The translations under genes and the position numbers were made by a program. From Alphaproteobacteria bacterium (lineage in GTDB: Bacteria; Pseudomonadota; Alphaproteobacteria; CAJXXZ01; 1604HC), in the NCBI GenBank assembly GCA_023898705.1, contig CP060235.1, forward strand, positions 494,490 through 558,489: a DNA stretch of 64,000 nucleotides. The letters are read 5' to 3'. Numbering within the stretch: the first letter of the stretch is position 1; each line of letters begins with the position of its first letter. The notes beneath the pieces were generated by a model. It ran no database searches. It worked only from the letters and a program-made list of their open reading frames with translations, and had not been told where the DNA came from. This document shows positions 25,545 through 34,416 of the stretch, one piece after another.

Positions 25545-27083
25545 ATGGATGTTTCAGTATCTTCACAGTTGGATGATTTTTCTAATCAGTCAAGTGATGT
25601 TAAGTTAGATTATAAACTGGTTTCATCAGAAGGATTGAAGTGTGTGTATGATGTTAACATAGCGCACTCAAGGTTTTCAGAAGTGATGGAAGAATTTTTC
25701 ACTGAGAAACAGAAGGCTTATGCATTCAAAAGTTTTAGACCGGGTAGGGTGCCTCTTTCAATCGTAAGACAAAATTTTACTGCTCAAGCTTTCGAATATG
25801 CAACTCAAAAACTAATCTCTCAAGTAGTTAAAAACATTCAAGAGCAAGGGATTGAATATATAGGGTATCCGCTTCTAAAAGTAAAGCAAGAATTTGATAA
25901 AGATGATTCAACAAAAAATCCTATATTTGAAGTAACTTTCAATATGAAGCCGCAAATTCCTGATTTTTCTTTGGCAAATATTGAGATAGTTAATCCTGTA
26001 GTAGAAATTTCTGACCAGAACATCAATGAAGAGATGGAGCTTTGGGCAAAAAACAATTTTAAATCAGTAGAATTAACAGAATCTAGAGAGGCTAGAACTG
26101 GAGATATTCTTAGTCTATCTATGTCCATGCTAGACTCTTCAAAGGATCAACAATCCTTGGAAATAAAACTGGGAGATGGAAAGCTTGTAAAGGAGATTGA
26201 AGATCAATTGGTTGGAAAATCTGTTGGGAACGTAGTTCAACACACCGTTACAGTGCCTAAAACTATAAGCAAAGATTCTGGAATTCCATCAGAATTGAAG
26301 AATTTTGCCGGTAAGAAATTGATGTTCAACTTAACGATCAATAAAATTATGGAATCTAAGCCGCATAATGTTGACTTAGACATGGCAAAAGTTTTTGGAT
26401 GTTCATCTATTGAGAGCTGCAAAAAGAAATTTAGACAAATGTTAGAAGAAAGAGTAAAGAACTCATCATTTATTTGTCAAAAATATGAATTGTCATCTTA
26501 TATAAATTCTAATATAGATTTTGAAATTTCAGATGAATTTATTAAGAGTGAAGTTAATATTTTATGGAATAGACTATTGAGCAAATTTGGATTAACCAGG
26601 AAGAATCCTTTTACATCTGAAGAAATAAAGGAACTCTTTTCTCAAATACAAAAGGCTGGATTCTTAACTAAATATGAATTTGATTATTTAAATAACGAAT
26701 ACACTAAAATTTCTCTCAGAAAACTGAAGTTTTTCTTCGTTGTACAAAAATTAGGACAGGACTTGAGCATATCTCTGACCAAAGAAGAACTAGAAAATGC
26801 TAAATTGAGTAAATCTGCTGAGTTAGGTGGAGCTGAGGCAGCGCTCAGATACTATACTGAGAACAGAGAAGCTTTGATTTCCTTAGAAAATTCTCTACTT
26901 GAAGATAAAATAGTATCGGAAGCTTTGTTGCAGTGTGACGTGAAGGATAAACATATGTCACTAACTGAATTATCTCAATGCTTAAATGATGCTGTAAAAT
27001 CTTTGGATGTGGATTTAGATTTTTCTATACAGAAAAGTCAGGAAGAAAGTAAACCTGTAATTTCAGATGTAGAAGCGGTTTAG
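25545..27083 (+). CDS. tig: trigger factor
   Basis: This ribosome-associated chaperone meets nascent chains at the exit tunnel. The ribosome-binding signature appears as FRPGRVPLSIV (usually FRxGKvP), followed by the PPIase-like domain (ARTGDILSLSMSM...LEIKLGDGKLVKEIEDQLVGKSVG) and a helical C-terminal domain. Length 512 aa is longer than the usual 430-450, partly from an N-terminal 20-residue extension. An AGGGG sequence precedes the ATG. It heads the classic tig-clpP-clpX cluster. Confidence 0.92.
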   Translation: MDVSVSSQLDDFSNQSSDVKLDYKLVSSEGLKCVYDVNIAHSRFSEVMEEFFTEKQKAYAFKSFRPGRVPLSIVRQNFTAQAFEYATQKLISQVVKNIQEQGIEYIGYPLLKVKQEFDKDDSTKNPIFEVTFNMKPQIPDFSLANIEIVNPVVEISDQNINEEMELWAKNNFKSVELTESREARTGDILSLSMSMLDSSKDQQSLEIKLGDGKLVKEIEDQLVGKSVGNVVQHTVTVPKTISKDSGIPSELKNFAGKKLMFNLTINKIMESKPHNVDLDMAKVFGCSSIESCKKKFRQMLEERVKNSSFICQKYELSSYINSNIDFEISDEFIKSEVNILWNRLLSKFGLTRKNPFTSEEIKELFSQIQKAGFLTKYEFDYLNNEYTKISLRKLKFFFVVQKLGQDLSISLTKEELENAKLSKSAELGGAEAALRYYTENREALISLENSLLEDKIVSEALLQCDVKDKHMSLTELSQCLNDAVKSLDVDLDFSIQKSQEESKPVISDVEAV

Positions 27084-27151
27084 ATGAATTTAGATATGTT
27101 ACACTATCATGATAAAACAGTGAAAAAATCTTATGACTTTGGGAGGTTTAT

Positions 27152-27733
27152 GTGTCTTTAATTCCAATAGTAGTAGAAAATACTGCAAAAGGTGAAAGAT
27201 CTTATGACATATATTCACGATTGTTAAGGGAAAGGATCATCTTCTTAACTGGAGATATCAATGATAACCTGGCTACTTTAATTTGTTCACAACTATTATT
27301 TTTAGAAGCCGAAAATACAGAAGATATATTTTTGTATATCAATTCTCCTGGAGGTTCGATTACTTCTGCACTAGCGATTTATGACACCATGATGTTTGTT
27401 AGTCCTAATGTTAATACTCTTTGTTTAGGGCAGGCGTGCTCGGCAGCTTCGATGCTGCTTTGCTCTGGTAAAAAAAGATTTATGCTAAAAAATTCTAGGA
27501 TCTTACTACATCAACCATTAGGACAAATGCAGGGACAGGCTAGGGATTTAGAACTTTATGTTCAAGAAATAAATAAATTGAAAGAAATAGTAATCAATAT
27601 TTACCATGAACATACAGGAATTAGCAAAGAAGAATTAGATAGAATTTTTGATAGAGACACAATATATAGGGCAGAAGAATCTAAGGCTCTTAATTTAATA
27701 GATGAAGTAGTCAAAAGCAGAAAAAATATTTAG
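27152..27733 (+). CDS. clpP: ATP-dependent Clp protease proteolytic subunit ClpP
   Basis: This is the peptidase barrel that works with ClpX. The catalytic triad is S97 (LGQACSAASM), H120 (LLHQPLGQ) and D169 (DRDTIYRA), and LYINSPGGSITSALAIYD is typical. The GTG start at 27152 follows a strong GGGAGG Shine-Dalgarno. The overlapping ATG two bases earlier is in a frame that closes at once. Length 193 aa. The loop between S97 and H120 is two residues shorter than in E. coli. Confidence 0.97.
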   Translation: MSLIPIVVENTAKGERSYDIYSRLLRERIIFLTGDINDNLATLICSQLLFLEAENTEDIFLYINSPGGSITSALAIYDTMMFVSPNVNTLCLGQACSAASMLLCSGKKRFMLKNSRILLHQPLGQMQGQARDLELYVQEINKLKEIVINIYHEHTGISKEELDRIFDRDTIYRAEESKALNLIDEVVKSRKNI

Positions 27734-27796
27734 CATTAATATTTCCGGAAAAATTTTTTAACTGTATTATAGGCAAGTAGAGGTATTATATAATTT

Positions 27797-29026
27797 ATGA
27801 CCCAAAAAGATAGAAATCCTATTGTCTGCTCATTTTGTTATAAAGACCAACATTCAGTAGATAAGTTGATAGCTGCGCCTTCTTCTGCCTTCATATGCAA
27901 TGAGTGCGTAGATTTATGTAACAAAATGATCCAAGCTTGCAAAGAAGTTTTCCATGAAAGGATTCATATTCCATTTCCTTACCAAATCAAAGAGACATTA
28001 GATGAATACATAATAGGGCAAGAAGATACAAAAAAGACTCTTGCATCTGCAGTAGTAAATCACTATAAAAGAATTGCAACCAATCAAATTGCAGATGTGG
28101 AAATAGAAAAATCAAATATTTTATTAATAGGACCCACAGGATCTGGGAAAACATTTTTGGCTAAAATATTAGCACAAACTTTAAAAGTACCATTTGTAAT
28201 CGTAGATGCCACGTCTCTTACAGAAGCTGGATATGTAGGAGAAGATGTAGAAAACATGTTATTCAAACTGCTACATGCTGCTGACTATAATTTGGAATTG
28301 GCGCAAAAAGGCATAATTTATATAGATGAAATTGATAAAATCTCTAAAACTTCTGAAAACAAATCTATTTCCAGGGATGTATCTGGAGAAGGAGTACAGC
28401 AGGCATTGCTTAAAATCATTGAAGGATCTCAGATAACTCTGCCGCAAAAAATGCAAAAGAGGGGTAAAGATATTTCATCAATAGACACTAAGAATATATT
28501 ATTTATTTGTGGAGGAGCTTTTTCTGGATTAGATCAAATTATTGAAGCATCTAAATCTACTACCTCAATTGGATTTTCATCAAACAAAACAAAACAATTT
28601 GGGCATGAATGTATTGATGTACATCATCTAATAAAATTTGGATTAATTCCTGAATTAGTTGGAAGACTCCCAATCATATCTAAATTAAATCAGTTTAACA
28701 AAACTGATTTGATTAACATCATGAAAAACTCTAAAAATTCAGTTTTGAGGCAATACGAAGCCTTATTCAATTCAGATAATATAAAACTTGAATTTACAGA
28801 TGAAGCACTTGATATAATAGCGGCTGCATCTCTTATGCAAAATACAGGAGCTAGAGCTTTAAAATCTATATTAGAAAAAATCTTATTAGATTCAATGTAT
28901 GATATACATAACATAAATCATACTCTAGTTATAGATAAAAATTACTTGAACAAATATAACTTTTTAATTAAGAACTATAGCAATGAAAATAACTTAGGTT
29001 GCCAAAAAATAAAATCTGAAAAGTAA
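27797..29026 (+). CDS. clpX: ATP-dependent Clp protease ATPase subunit ClpX
   Basis: ClpX is the AAA+ unfoldase that feeds substrates to ClpP. An N-terminal zinc finger (CSFC...CNEC) is followed by Walker A GPTGSGKTFLA, Walker B IIYIDEIDKI, the ISRDVSGEGVQQALLKIIEG segment, and the sensor region with ALMQNTGARALKSILE-like sequence near the end. Length 409 aa is normal. TATTAT at 27784-27789 lies seven bases before the ATG, so it may also be transcribed separately from clpP. Confidence 0.97.
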   Translation: MTQKDRNPIVCSFCYKDQHSVDKLIAAPSSAFICNECVDLCNKMIQACKEVFHERIHIPFPYQIKETLDEYIIGQEDTKKTLASAVVNHYKRIATNQIADVEIEKSNILLIGPTGSGKTFLAKILAQTLKVPFVIVDATSLTEAGYVGEDVENMLFKLLHAADYNLELAQKGIIYIDEIDKISKTSENKSISRDVSGEGVQQALLKIIEGSQITLPQKMQKRGKDISSIDTKNILFICGGAFSGLDQIIEASKSTTSIGFSSNKTKQFGHECIDVHHLIKFGLIPELVGRLPIISKLNQFNKTDLINIMKNSKNSVLRQYEALFNSDNIKLEFTDEALDIIAAASLMQNTGARALKSILEKILLDSMYDIHNINHTLVIDKNYLNKYNFLIKNYSNENNLGCQKIKSEK

Positions 29027-29044
29027 TTTATCGATTTATCACGT

Positions 29045-29665
29045 TTAGATATAAAGATCTTCATTTCCATCTGAAATCAATTTAGCAATTGGTTTATAAC
29101 TACGCCTATGGAATTGCGTTATTCCGTATAAGTTAATAGCCTCAAAGTGCTTTTTTGTTCCATAACCAACATTAGTATTCCAACAATACTTAGGATATGT
29201 CTTATGTATTTGAATCATCAACCTATCCCTAATTTCCTTAGCAACAATGGATGCATAAGCAATCATTTGATTTCGTTTATCTCCATTAATTAAATTTGTA
29301 ATTCTATGATAGCTCTGAGGAATATATTTACCATCGAGTATAATATCCATTGCATTATTAAATAAACTTTGACCACAGAATATTGATTTGTGTTTTGAAT
29401 ATAAATAGTCCCAAGAAAATTTTAATGCCTTATCTGTAGCATGCCTTAAACCATATTTATCAATCTCATGAGCATCCGACCAACACACACAATAATCATA
29501 GTGATGTACAATATAATCAAAAATCTTTCTACGTTCCTTTGCAGTTAGCATTTTAGAATCTTTCACATCATAACAAGGATGAGCGGGAGCAAGCAGACTA
29601 CAAACCACTACAGGACCAGCCCATGCGCCATACCCAACTTCATCACTATAAACAATATATTTCAT
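29045..29665 (-). CDS. rnhB: ribonuclease HII
   Basis: RNase HII cleaves RNA in DNA-RNA hybrids and removes misincorporated ribonucleotides. The N-terminal YSDEVGYGAWAGPVVV carries catalytic D8 and E9, and VKDSKMLTAKERRKIFD and MIAYASIVAKEIRDRLM match the family. The C-terminal VGYGTKKHFEAI and HRRSYKP segments are also typical. Length 206 aa. The GYGAW substitution in the usual 'GrGplAGPV' motif is a small deviation. It converges with clpX, 18 bases away. Confidence 0.93.
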   Translation of the reverse strand: MKYIVYSDEVGYGAWAGPVVVCSLLAPAHPCYDVKDSKMLTAKERRKIFDYIVHHYDYCVCWSDAHEIDKYGLRHATDKALKFSWDYLYSKHKSIFCGQSLFNNAMDIILDGKYIPQSYHRITNLINGDKRNQMIAYASIVAKEIRDRLMIQIHKTYPKYCWNTNVGYGTKKHFEAINLYGITQFHRRSYKPIAKLISDGNEDLYI

Positions 29666-29691
29666 TTTGAATCAATTATAGTAAAATTAAA

Positions 29692-31038
29692 TCAGCTATT
29701 TCCTATCATCCTAAAAAAATGATCATTATTTTTAGTAGATCCAAGTTTATCCAGCAAAAATTCCAAAGCTTCTACTGTAGTCATTTCAGAAATAACTTTC
29801 CTTAATAACCAAACTTTGGACAACCTATCTGGTGTACTTAATAATTCTTCTTTTCTCGTACCAGACGCCAAAATATTCAAGGCAGGGAAAATACGCTTGT
29901 CAGCAGTTTTTCTATCTAATATTATCTCAGCATTACCAGTACCTTTAAACTCTTCAAAGATTACCTCATCCATTTTGGATCCTGTTTCAACCAAAGCAGT
30001 AGCAATAATTGTTAAAGATCCGCCTTCTTCTATATTTCTAGCAGATCCAAAAAATTTCTTAGGATACTGCAACGCATGTGCATCTACACCACCAGTCAAA
30101 ACTTTACCAGAAGAAGGTATAACTGTATTATAAGCTCTGGCTAATCTAGTGATGGAATCCATTAGAATCACTACGTCTTTGCCATTTTCTACCATACGTT
30201 TAGCTCTCTCTATAACCATATCAGCCACTTTGACGTGTCTAGCAGATGGCTCATCAAAAGTTGAACTGATAACCTCACCATGTACTGATCTAGCCATATC
30301 TGTAACTTCTTCAGGCCTCTCTCCTATCAATAAAACAATCAATGTAACATCAGGGTGATTTTTATGAATAGCATTAGCAATACTTTGCATTAAACTTGTC
30401 TTACCAGTTCTAGGAGGAGCAACTATCAAAGCTCTTTGCCCAAACCCTATAGGAACTATGCAATCCAAAACTCTTAAGCTTAAATCATTTTGCTCCATTT
30501 CCAAATTAATTTTTTTATTTGGATATAGGGCAGTAAGAGAGTCAAAAGACTGTCTTCCAAGCACTCTTTTCGCCTCTTTACCATTGACGGATACAACTTG
30601 TCTTACTGAATAATTTTTACTATTCTTCTCAGGAGTTTTAACATAAACTTCAATCTCATCACCAGGTCGTAAATTTAGTTTAGACACAAATTGCTGATGT
30701 ACATAAATATCGTCATCAGAAATAGTGTAATCTTCAGATGCGAATCTAATGAACCCATAACCATCATTCATAACTTCCAGTACACCTGAAGCTTTCACTG
30801 TATATCCCTCAACACAATATGCTCTTACTATCTCAAGTAGTAATTCTTTATGTTTGATATTTTCCAAATCAATTTTCAAACTTTCTGCTATTTTGACTAA
30901 TTCTGGATTTTTTTTCTGCCTAAGTGAACATAAATCTATCATCTTTGTTTCATCATGTAAAACATGCTCAGCAGATTTTTTCTTACGCACAGAAGAATTA
31001 TTTTTACTTTGTTGATTTTCATCGAGAGAAAGGTTCAT
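29692..31038 (-). CDS. rho: transcription termination factor Rho
   Basis: Rho is the hexameric RNA helicase that ends transcription. The N-terminal RNA-binding domain (GYGFIRFASEDY...VSKLNLRPGDEIEVYV), the Walker A segment (APPRTGKTSLM), the Walker B region (VVILMDSITRLARAYN), and the Q- and R-loop regions (GGVDAHALQYPKKFFGSARNIEEGGSLTI is split over several motifs) are clear. I choose the ATG at 31038 because an AGGAG Shine-Dalgarno precedes it with good spacing; an in-frame ATG lies 36 bases upstream. Product 448 aa. Confidence 0.95.
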   Translation of the reverse strand: MNLSLDENQQSKNNSSVRKKKSAEHVLHDETKMIDLCSLRQKKNPELVKIAESLKIDLENIKHKELLLEIVRAYCVEGYTVKASGVLEVMNDGYGFIRFASEDYTISDDDIYVHQQFVSKLNLRPGDEIEVYVKTPEKNSKNYSVRQVVSVNGKEAKRVLGRQSFDSLTALYPNKKINLEMEQNDLSLRVLDCIVPIGFGQRALIVAPPRTGKTSLMQSIANAIHKNHPDVTLIVLLIGERPEEVTDMARSVHGEVISSTFDEPSARHVKVADMVIERAKRMVENGKDVVILMDSITRLARAYNTVIPSSGKVLTGGVDAHALQYPKKFFGSARNIEEGGSLTIIATALVETGSKMDEVIFEEFKGTGNAEIILDRKTADKRIFPALNILASGTRKEELLSTPDRLSKVWLLRKVISEMTTVEALEFLLDKLGSTKNNDHFFRMIGNS

Positions 31039-31147
31039 CGAAACTCCTAAATAAGTGATTAATGAAACAATCATAGTTTAGAATTAATCAAATGTCCAGC
31101 ATCAAAACTCACTTCATTAAATTTTCATAATTTTATATAATGTAAGT

Positions 31148-31906
31148 ATGTTTTCTATTTTATTAATGATTTTAGGTCTTAGTCTCAATTCTATCACGAT
31201 AAACAACAGAAATTTATCAGCTCAATATATTGAAATGGCTACAAAATATTTGACTATGGAAGAAATAGTACAGAAATTCAACGTACGATTTCAAGATTCT
31301 GTACAGTTCATAACTGATTTAGAATCGTTAAAACTGTTTTTCAAGCAAACACATAAGAAAATTGATAACAAATTACGTAATGAAATTCTTAATCATCTTC
31401 CAAACAATTCTTCACAAATTGCAAGAGATTTGTCCTTGTATCTAACTTTGGTAACACAAATTTCCAATTCAATAGGATACGATCCAGATTTCATCAATAA
31501 AAATCACTTAGAAAAGGCAGATAAAGATTTGGTGAGAACTTTTCAGGTGTTAAAAGTTATTTGTAATTCTCAAGAAGAAGCCATTAAAATAAAGAACGAA
31601 TTGTCACAATTAAGCGCCAAAGATTATGAAGCATTTCTGATTAAAGCAAAAATCACCTACTATAAATATGATATTGTCATGGATTTTCAACTAGATTATG
31701 AAGAATTATCTATGGTTAAAAGTACAGTTATCGGGACATGCTCAGACACCAAAAAATTGGATGGTAAGTACGTCTTCTTCCTATTAATAGACAATAGCAT
31801 ATTAGATAAGGAGAGGTATATTGCAATTTCACATTTGCAGTACCAACAAAAAGCACTTCAGTACATAATTAATCAATACAAAAACAAACTACATATTAAA
31901 GAATGA
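31148..31906 (+). CDS. putative SurA-like periplasmic foldase (divergent)
   Basis: This 252-aa protein has a hydrophobic N-terminal signal segment (MFSILLMILGLSLNSITI). After a helical region, residues ~128-210 resemble a worn parvulin domain: FQVLKVICNSQEEAIKIKNELS matches 'ikArhILv.s.eeA..i...l', and TKKLDGKYVFFLLIDNS matches the closing strands. Position directly before rsmA, with a four-base overlap, is where Rickettsiales and many other proteobacteria carry surA. Isomerase activity is doubtful. A TATAAT at 31136-31141 lies six bases before the ATG. Confidence 0.4.
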   Translation: MFSILLMILGLSLNSITINNRNLSAQYIEMATKYLTMEEIVQKFNVRFQDSVQFITDLESLKLFFKQTHKKIDNKLRNEILNHLPNNSSQIARDLSLYLTLVTQISNSIGYDPDFINKNHLEKADKDLVRTFQVLKVICNSQEEAIKIKNELSQLSAKDYEAFLIKAKITYYKYDIVMDFQLDYEELSMVKSTVIGTCSDTKKLDGKYVFFLLIDNSILDKERYIAISHLQYQQKALQYIINQYKNKLHIKE

Positions 31907-32670
31907 AATTTTTTACCAAAAAGAGCCTTGGACAACATTATTTGACTGATATTAGAAAATTGGATTATATATCAAAATACTGCCTGAATATTAGTAAAAA
32001 TGTATTGGAAATAGGACCAGGCACAGGTCAACTTACTAAAAACTTATTTCAAAATGGTGCAGATAAAATCTTTGCCATAGAAAAAGATGTAAGGTTCATA
32101 GAATATTTAGAAGAAACATTACAGGAATACGATTTTACTGTGAGAAATGAAGATGTGTTGAAAGAGAAATTTGAAAATTTCACGGATGATTGGGTTATAT
32201 GTGGTAATTTACCTTATAATATTTCCTCCATCATAATTACAAATTTTGTCAAAAATATAGCAAAATTTAAAAGTGGAATTTTTTTAGTACAAAAAGAGAT
32301 GGCTGATAGAATTTGTGCAACATGCAATGAAAAAGACTATGGGCGGCTATCCGTCTTCATCAATAGCGTGGCCAGTACGAAAAAGATATTACATGTTGGA
32401 CCAAACTGCTTTTCTCCTCCACCTAAAGTTGACTCTACTGTTATTCACATAGAGCCTAAGAGGCATAGTGATGTAAATTTAGATAAACTAGATCAGGTTT
32501 TGAAAGAAGCTTTTTTAAGCCCAAGAAAGGTCGCAATAAACAATTTAAAAAATTTAGCTATTTCATTTCACAATCTGGAACAAATTTTTAAAAAACATAA
32601 TATTACGGAACAGAGTAGGCCAAACAATTTGCCTATCGAATTATATATCGAATTATCCCAAATGTTATAA
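31903..32670 (+). CDS. rsmA: 16S rRNA dimethyladenosine transferase RsmA (KsgA)
   Basis: RsmA dimethylates two adjacent adenines near the 3' end of 16S rRNA. KKSLGQHYLTD at the N-terminus, the SAM site VLEIGPGTGQLT, and the catalytic NLPYNISS motif (GNLPYNISSIIITNF) are present, followed by FSPPPKVDSTVIHI and LSPRKVAINNL near the C-terminus. Length 255 aa is normal. Its ATG overlaps the end of the SurA-like gene, implying coupled translation. Confidence 0.96.
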   Translation: MKFFTKKSLGQHYLTDIRKLDYISKYCLNISKNVLEIGPGTGQLTKNLFQNGADKIFAIEKDVRFIEYLEETLQEYDFTVRNEDVLKEKFENFTDDWVICGNLPYNISSIIITNFVKNIAKFKSGIFLVQKEMADRICATCNEKDYGRLSVFINSVASTKKILHVGPNCFSPPPKVDSTVIHIEPKRHSDVNLDKLDQVLKEAFLSPRKVAINNLKNLAISFHNLEQIFKKHNITEQSRPNNLPIELYIELSQML

Positions 32671-32783
32671 TGTTTTGTATTTCAACAAGGCCTATTACTA
32701 TCTGTGTTGCATGAATAGCAGATTCAAGCAAATGATTCTTTTATGGTAGTCTTTTTAGTTTTTTTAGTGTAATTTAACAGTTA

Positions 32784-34298
32784 ATGACTAAGAGAAATTA
32801 TTCTTTTTTACTACTTATCTTGATTTTATCAGGTTGTGCCCCAAAAATCGAAAGACCTCACTATTTAGAAAAAGAACTTAAAGAAGCAGATCCAGTTAAA
32901 ACTAAGCTAAAAACGAAACCAAAACTTGTTGTGCCAATTGCTTGGAAAGAAAAGGTTAGTATAAATTTACACAACAGATCAATTTTAGAAACTATTAGAA
33001 ATTTGGCTAATACCAATAAAATTTCTATCAGACTAGCTGATGAATTAAAAGACAGAAACACATCTATATCTATGCATAATACTCCGTTACTTGAAGTGAT
33101 TAAAAAATTGTGTAGCATATGTGGTTTAAGAATCAAAATACGTGGCAATGAAATTTGCATTGTTAATGATGAAGAGTATGAACACATACATGAACTAACA
33201 TTTCTATCCAACATTAGAACATCAAATACTAGTACAAATGCAACAAGCTGTAAAAACGATAATTCACAGGGTATCAATATAGGATATGCAATAGAATTAA
33301 CAAACAGTTCTAATATTGATGCATGGAAAGAAATTAGAGAGAATCTTATGTTCATACTCAAAAATGAAAATAAATATACAATCAACAAGCAAGCTGGAAT
33401 TCTAATAACGAAATGTACACAAAAAGAACACAGGAAATTACATTTATTTTTAAAGAAGTTACATGAAAGAATATCAACTCAAGTGTTAATTGAAATTAAA
33501 ATATTATCCGTCAAGTTAAATCACGCATTAAAAACCGGAATTAATTGGAATTCTTTGAATATATACGATAAATTAGTTAAGCAATCTGCAAATATGGTAT
33601 TGTCCTCTGAGAATATTGATCTTAATCCTAACCCATTAAAAGTGCTGATATCTGATAATGACGACAGTAGCACCCTAATTAATCTGTTAGAGCAATTTGG
33701 TGAAGTCTATACTATCTCAAATCCTACTACTACTGTATTAAATAACCAGTATACTGTGCTTAAGGTTGCAGAAAATTATACGTATTTTACAGTCAAACAA
33801 TCAACATTACATTCTCAAGATAGTTTCCGCAAAGATAGCTGTGAAAGATTCATATCAAGTCAAGTTCATACTATACCAATTGGAACCATAATTGCATTAC
33901 AACCATCGATAAATTTTAAAAATAGAACCATCAATTTATTCATACATCCAACCATTTCAACGGTAAAATCAGAAATAGAAGATCCATCTATAGGCATAAT
34001 GTCTCAGGGCAAATCAATTTTGAAATCAAAAGTTCCTATTGTAACCACTCAAGAAATGGATAGTACAATAAGAGTCGAGGATGGAAGTCTAGTAGTGATA
34101 GGAGGATTAATCAAAAAACACAATAAAAAGGATAAACAAGGTATCCCAGGAGTTTCAAAGGTAGATTTTCTAGGACAAACCGAAAGAGAACAGGTTTATG
34201 AAGAAATAGTACTTTTAATCAGAGCTCACATTTTAGATTGTCCTCCATCAAATGAAATTAATTCGACACAAGATTATGAACTAAACGAAATAATTTAG
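32784..34298 (+). CDS. lipoprotein secretin of the PilQ/MshL type
   Basis: This 504-aa protein has a lipoprotein signal (LLLILILSGCAPK, lipid cysteine near residue 18). An N-terminal secretin/STN-like domain (VSINLHNRSILETIRNLANTNKISIRL, NTPLLEVIKKLCSICGL) and a C-terminal secretin domain (VPIVTTQEMDSTIRVEDGSLVVIGGL...KQGIPGVSKVDFLGQTEREQVYEEIVLLIRAHIL) form an outer-membrane ring protein as used by type IV pili, MSHA pili and type II secretion. No other pilus or secretion genes lie nearby, so its partners are elsewhere or lost. Confidence 0.8.
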   Translation: MTKRNYSFLLLILILSGCAPKIERPHYLEKELKEADPVKTKLKTKPKLVVPIAWKEKVSINLHNRSILETIRNLANTNKISIRLADELKDRNTSISMHNTPLLEVIKKLCSICGLRIKIRGNEICIVNDEEYEHIHELTFLSNIRTSNTSTNATSCKNDNSQGINIGYAIELTNSSNIDAWKEIRENLMFILKNENKYTINKQAGILITKCTQKEHRKLHLFLKKLHERISTQVLIEIKILSVKLNHALKTGINWNSLNIYDKLVKQSANMVLSSENIDLNPNPLKVLISDNDDSSTLINLLEQFGEVYTISNPTTTVLNNQYTVLKVAENYTYFTVKQSTLHSQDSFRKDSCERFISSQVHTIPIGTIIALQPSINFKNRTINLFIHPTISTVKSEIEDPSIGIMSQGKSILKSKVPIVTTQEMDSTIRVEDGSLVVIGGLIKKHNKKDKQGIPGVSKVDFLGQTEREQVYEEIVLLIRAHILDCPPSNEINSTQDYELNEII

Positions 34299-34416
34299 AA
34301 ACCGATACTTAGTTGTAAAATTGAAGTATGATCACGAGTTTGCTGTGTTAGTATTACAGTAAAAAATTTGGCAATTTAGTCTGTTATTTTTTCTACCTTT
34401 TTGACACAATCTAGTT

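Noticed and set aside
32861..33388. 175-aa minus-strand ORF opposite the secretin
   Set aside because: It lies wholly within the secretin gene, which has clear domain motifs, and its own sequence shows only hydrophobic strings from antisense reading.
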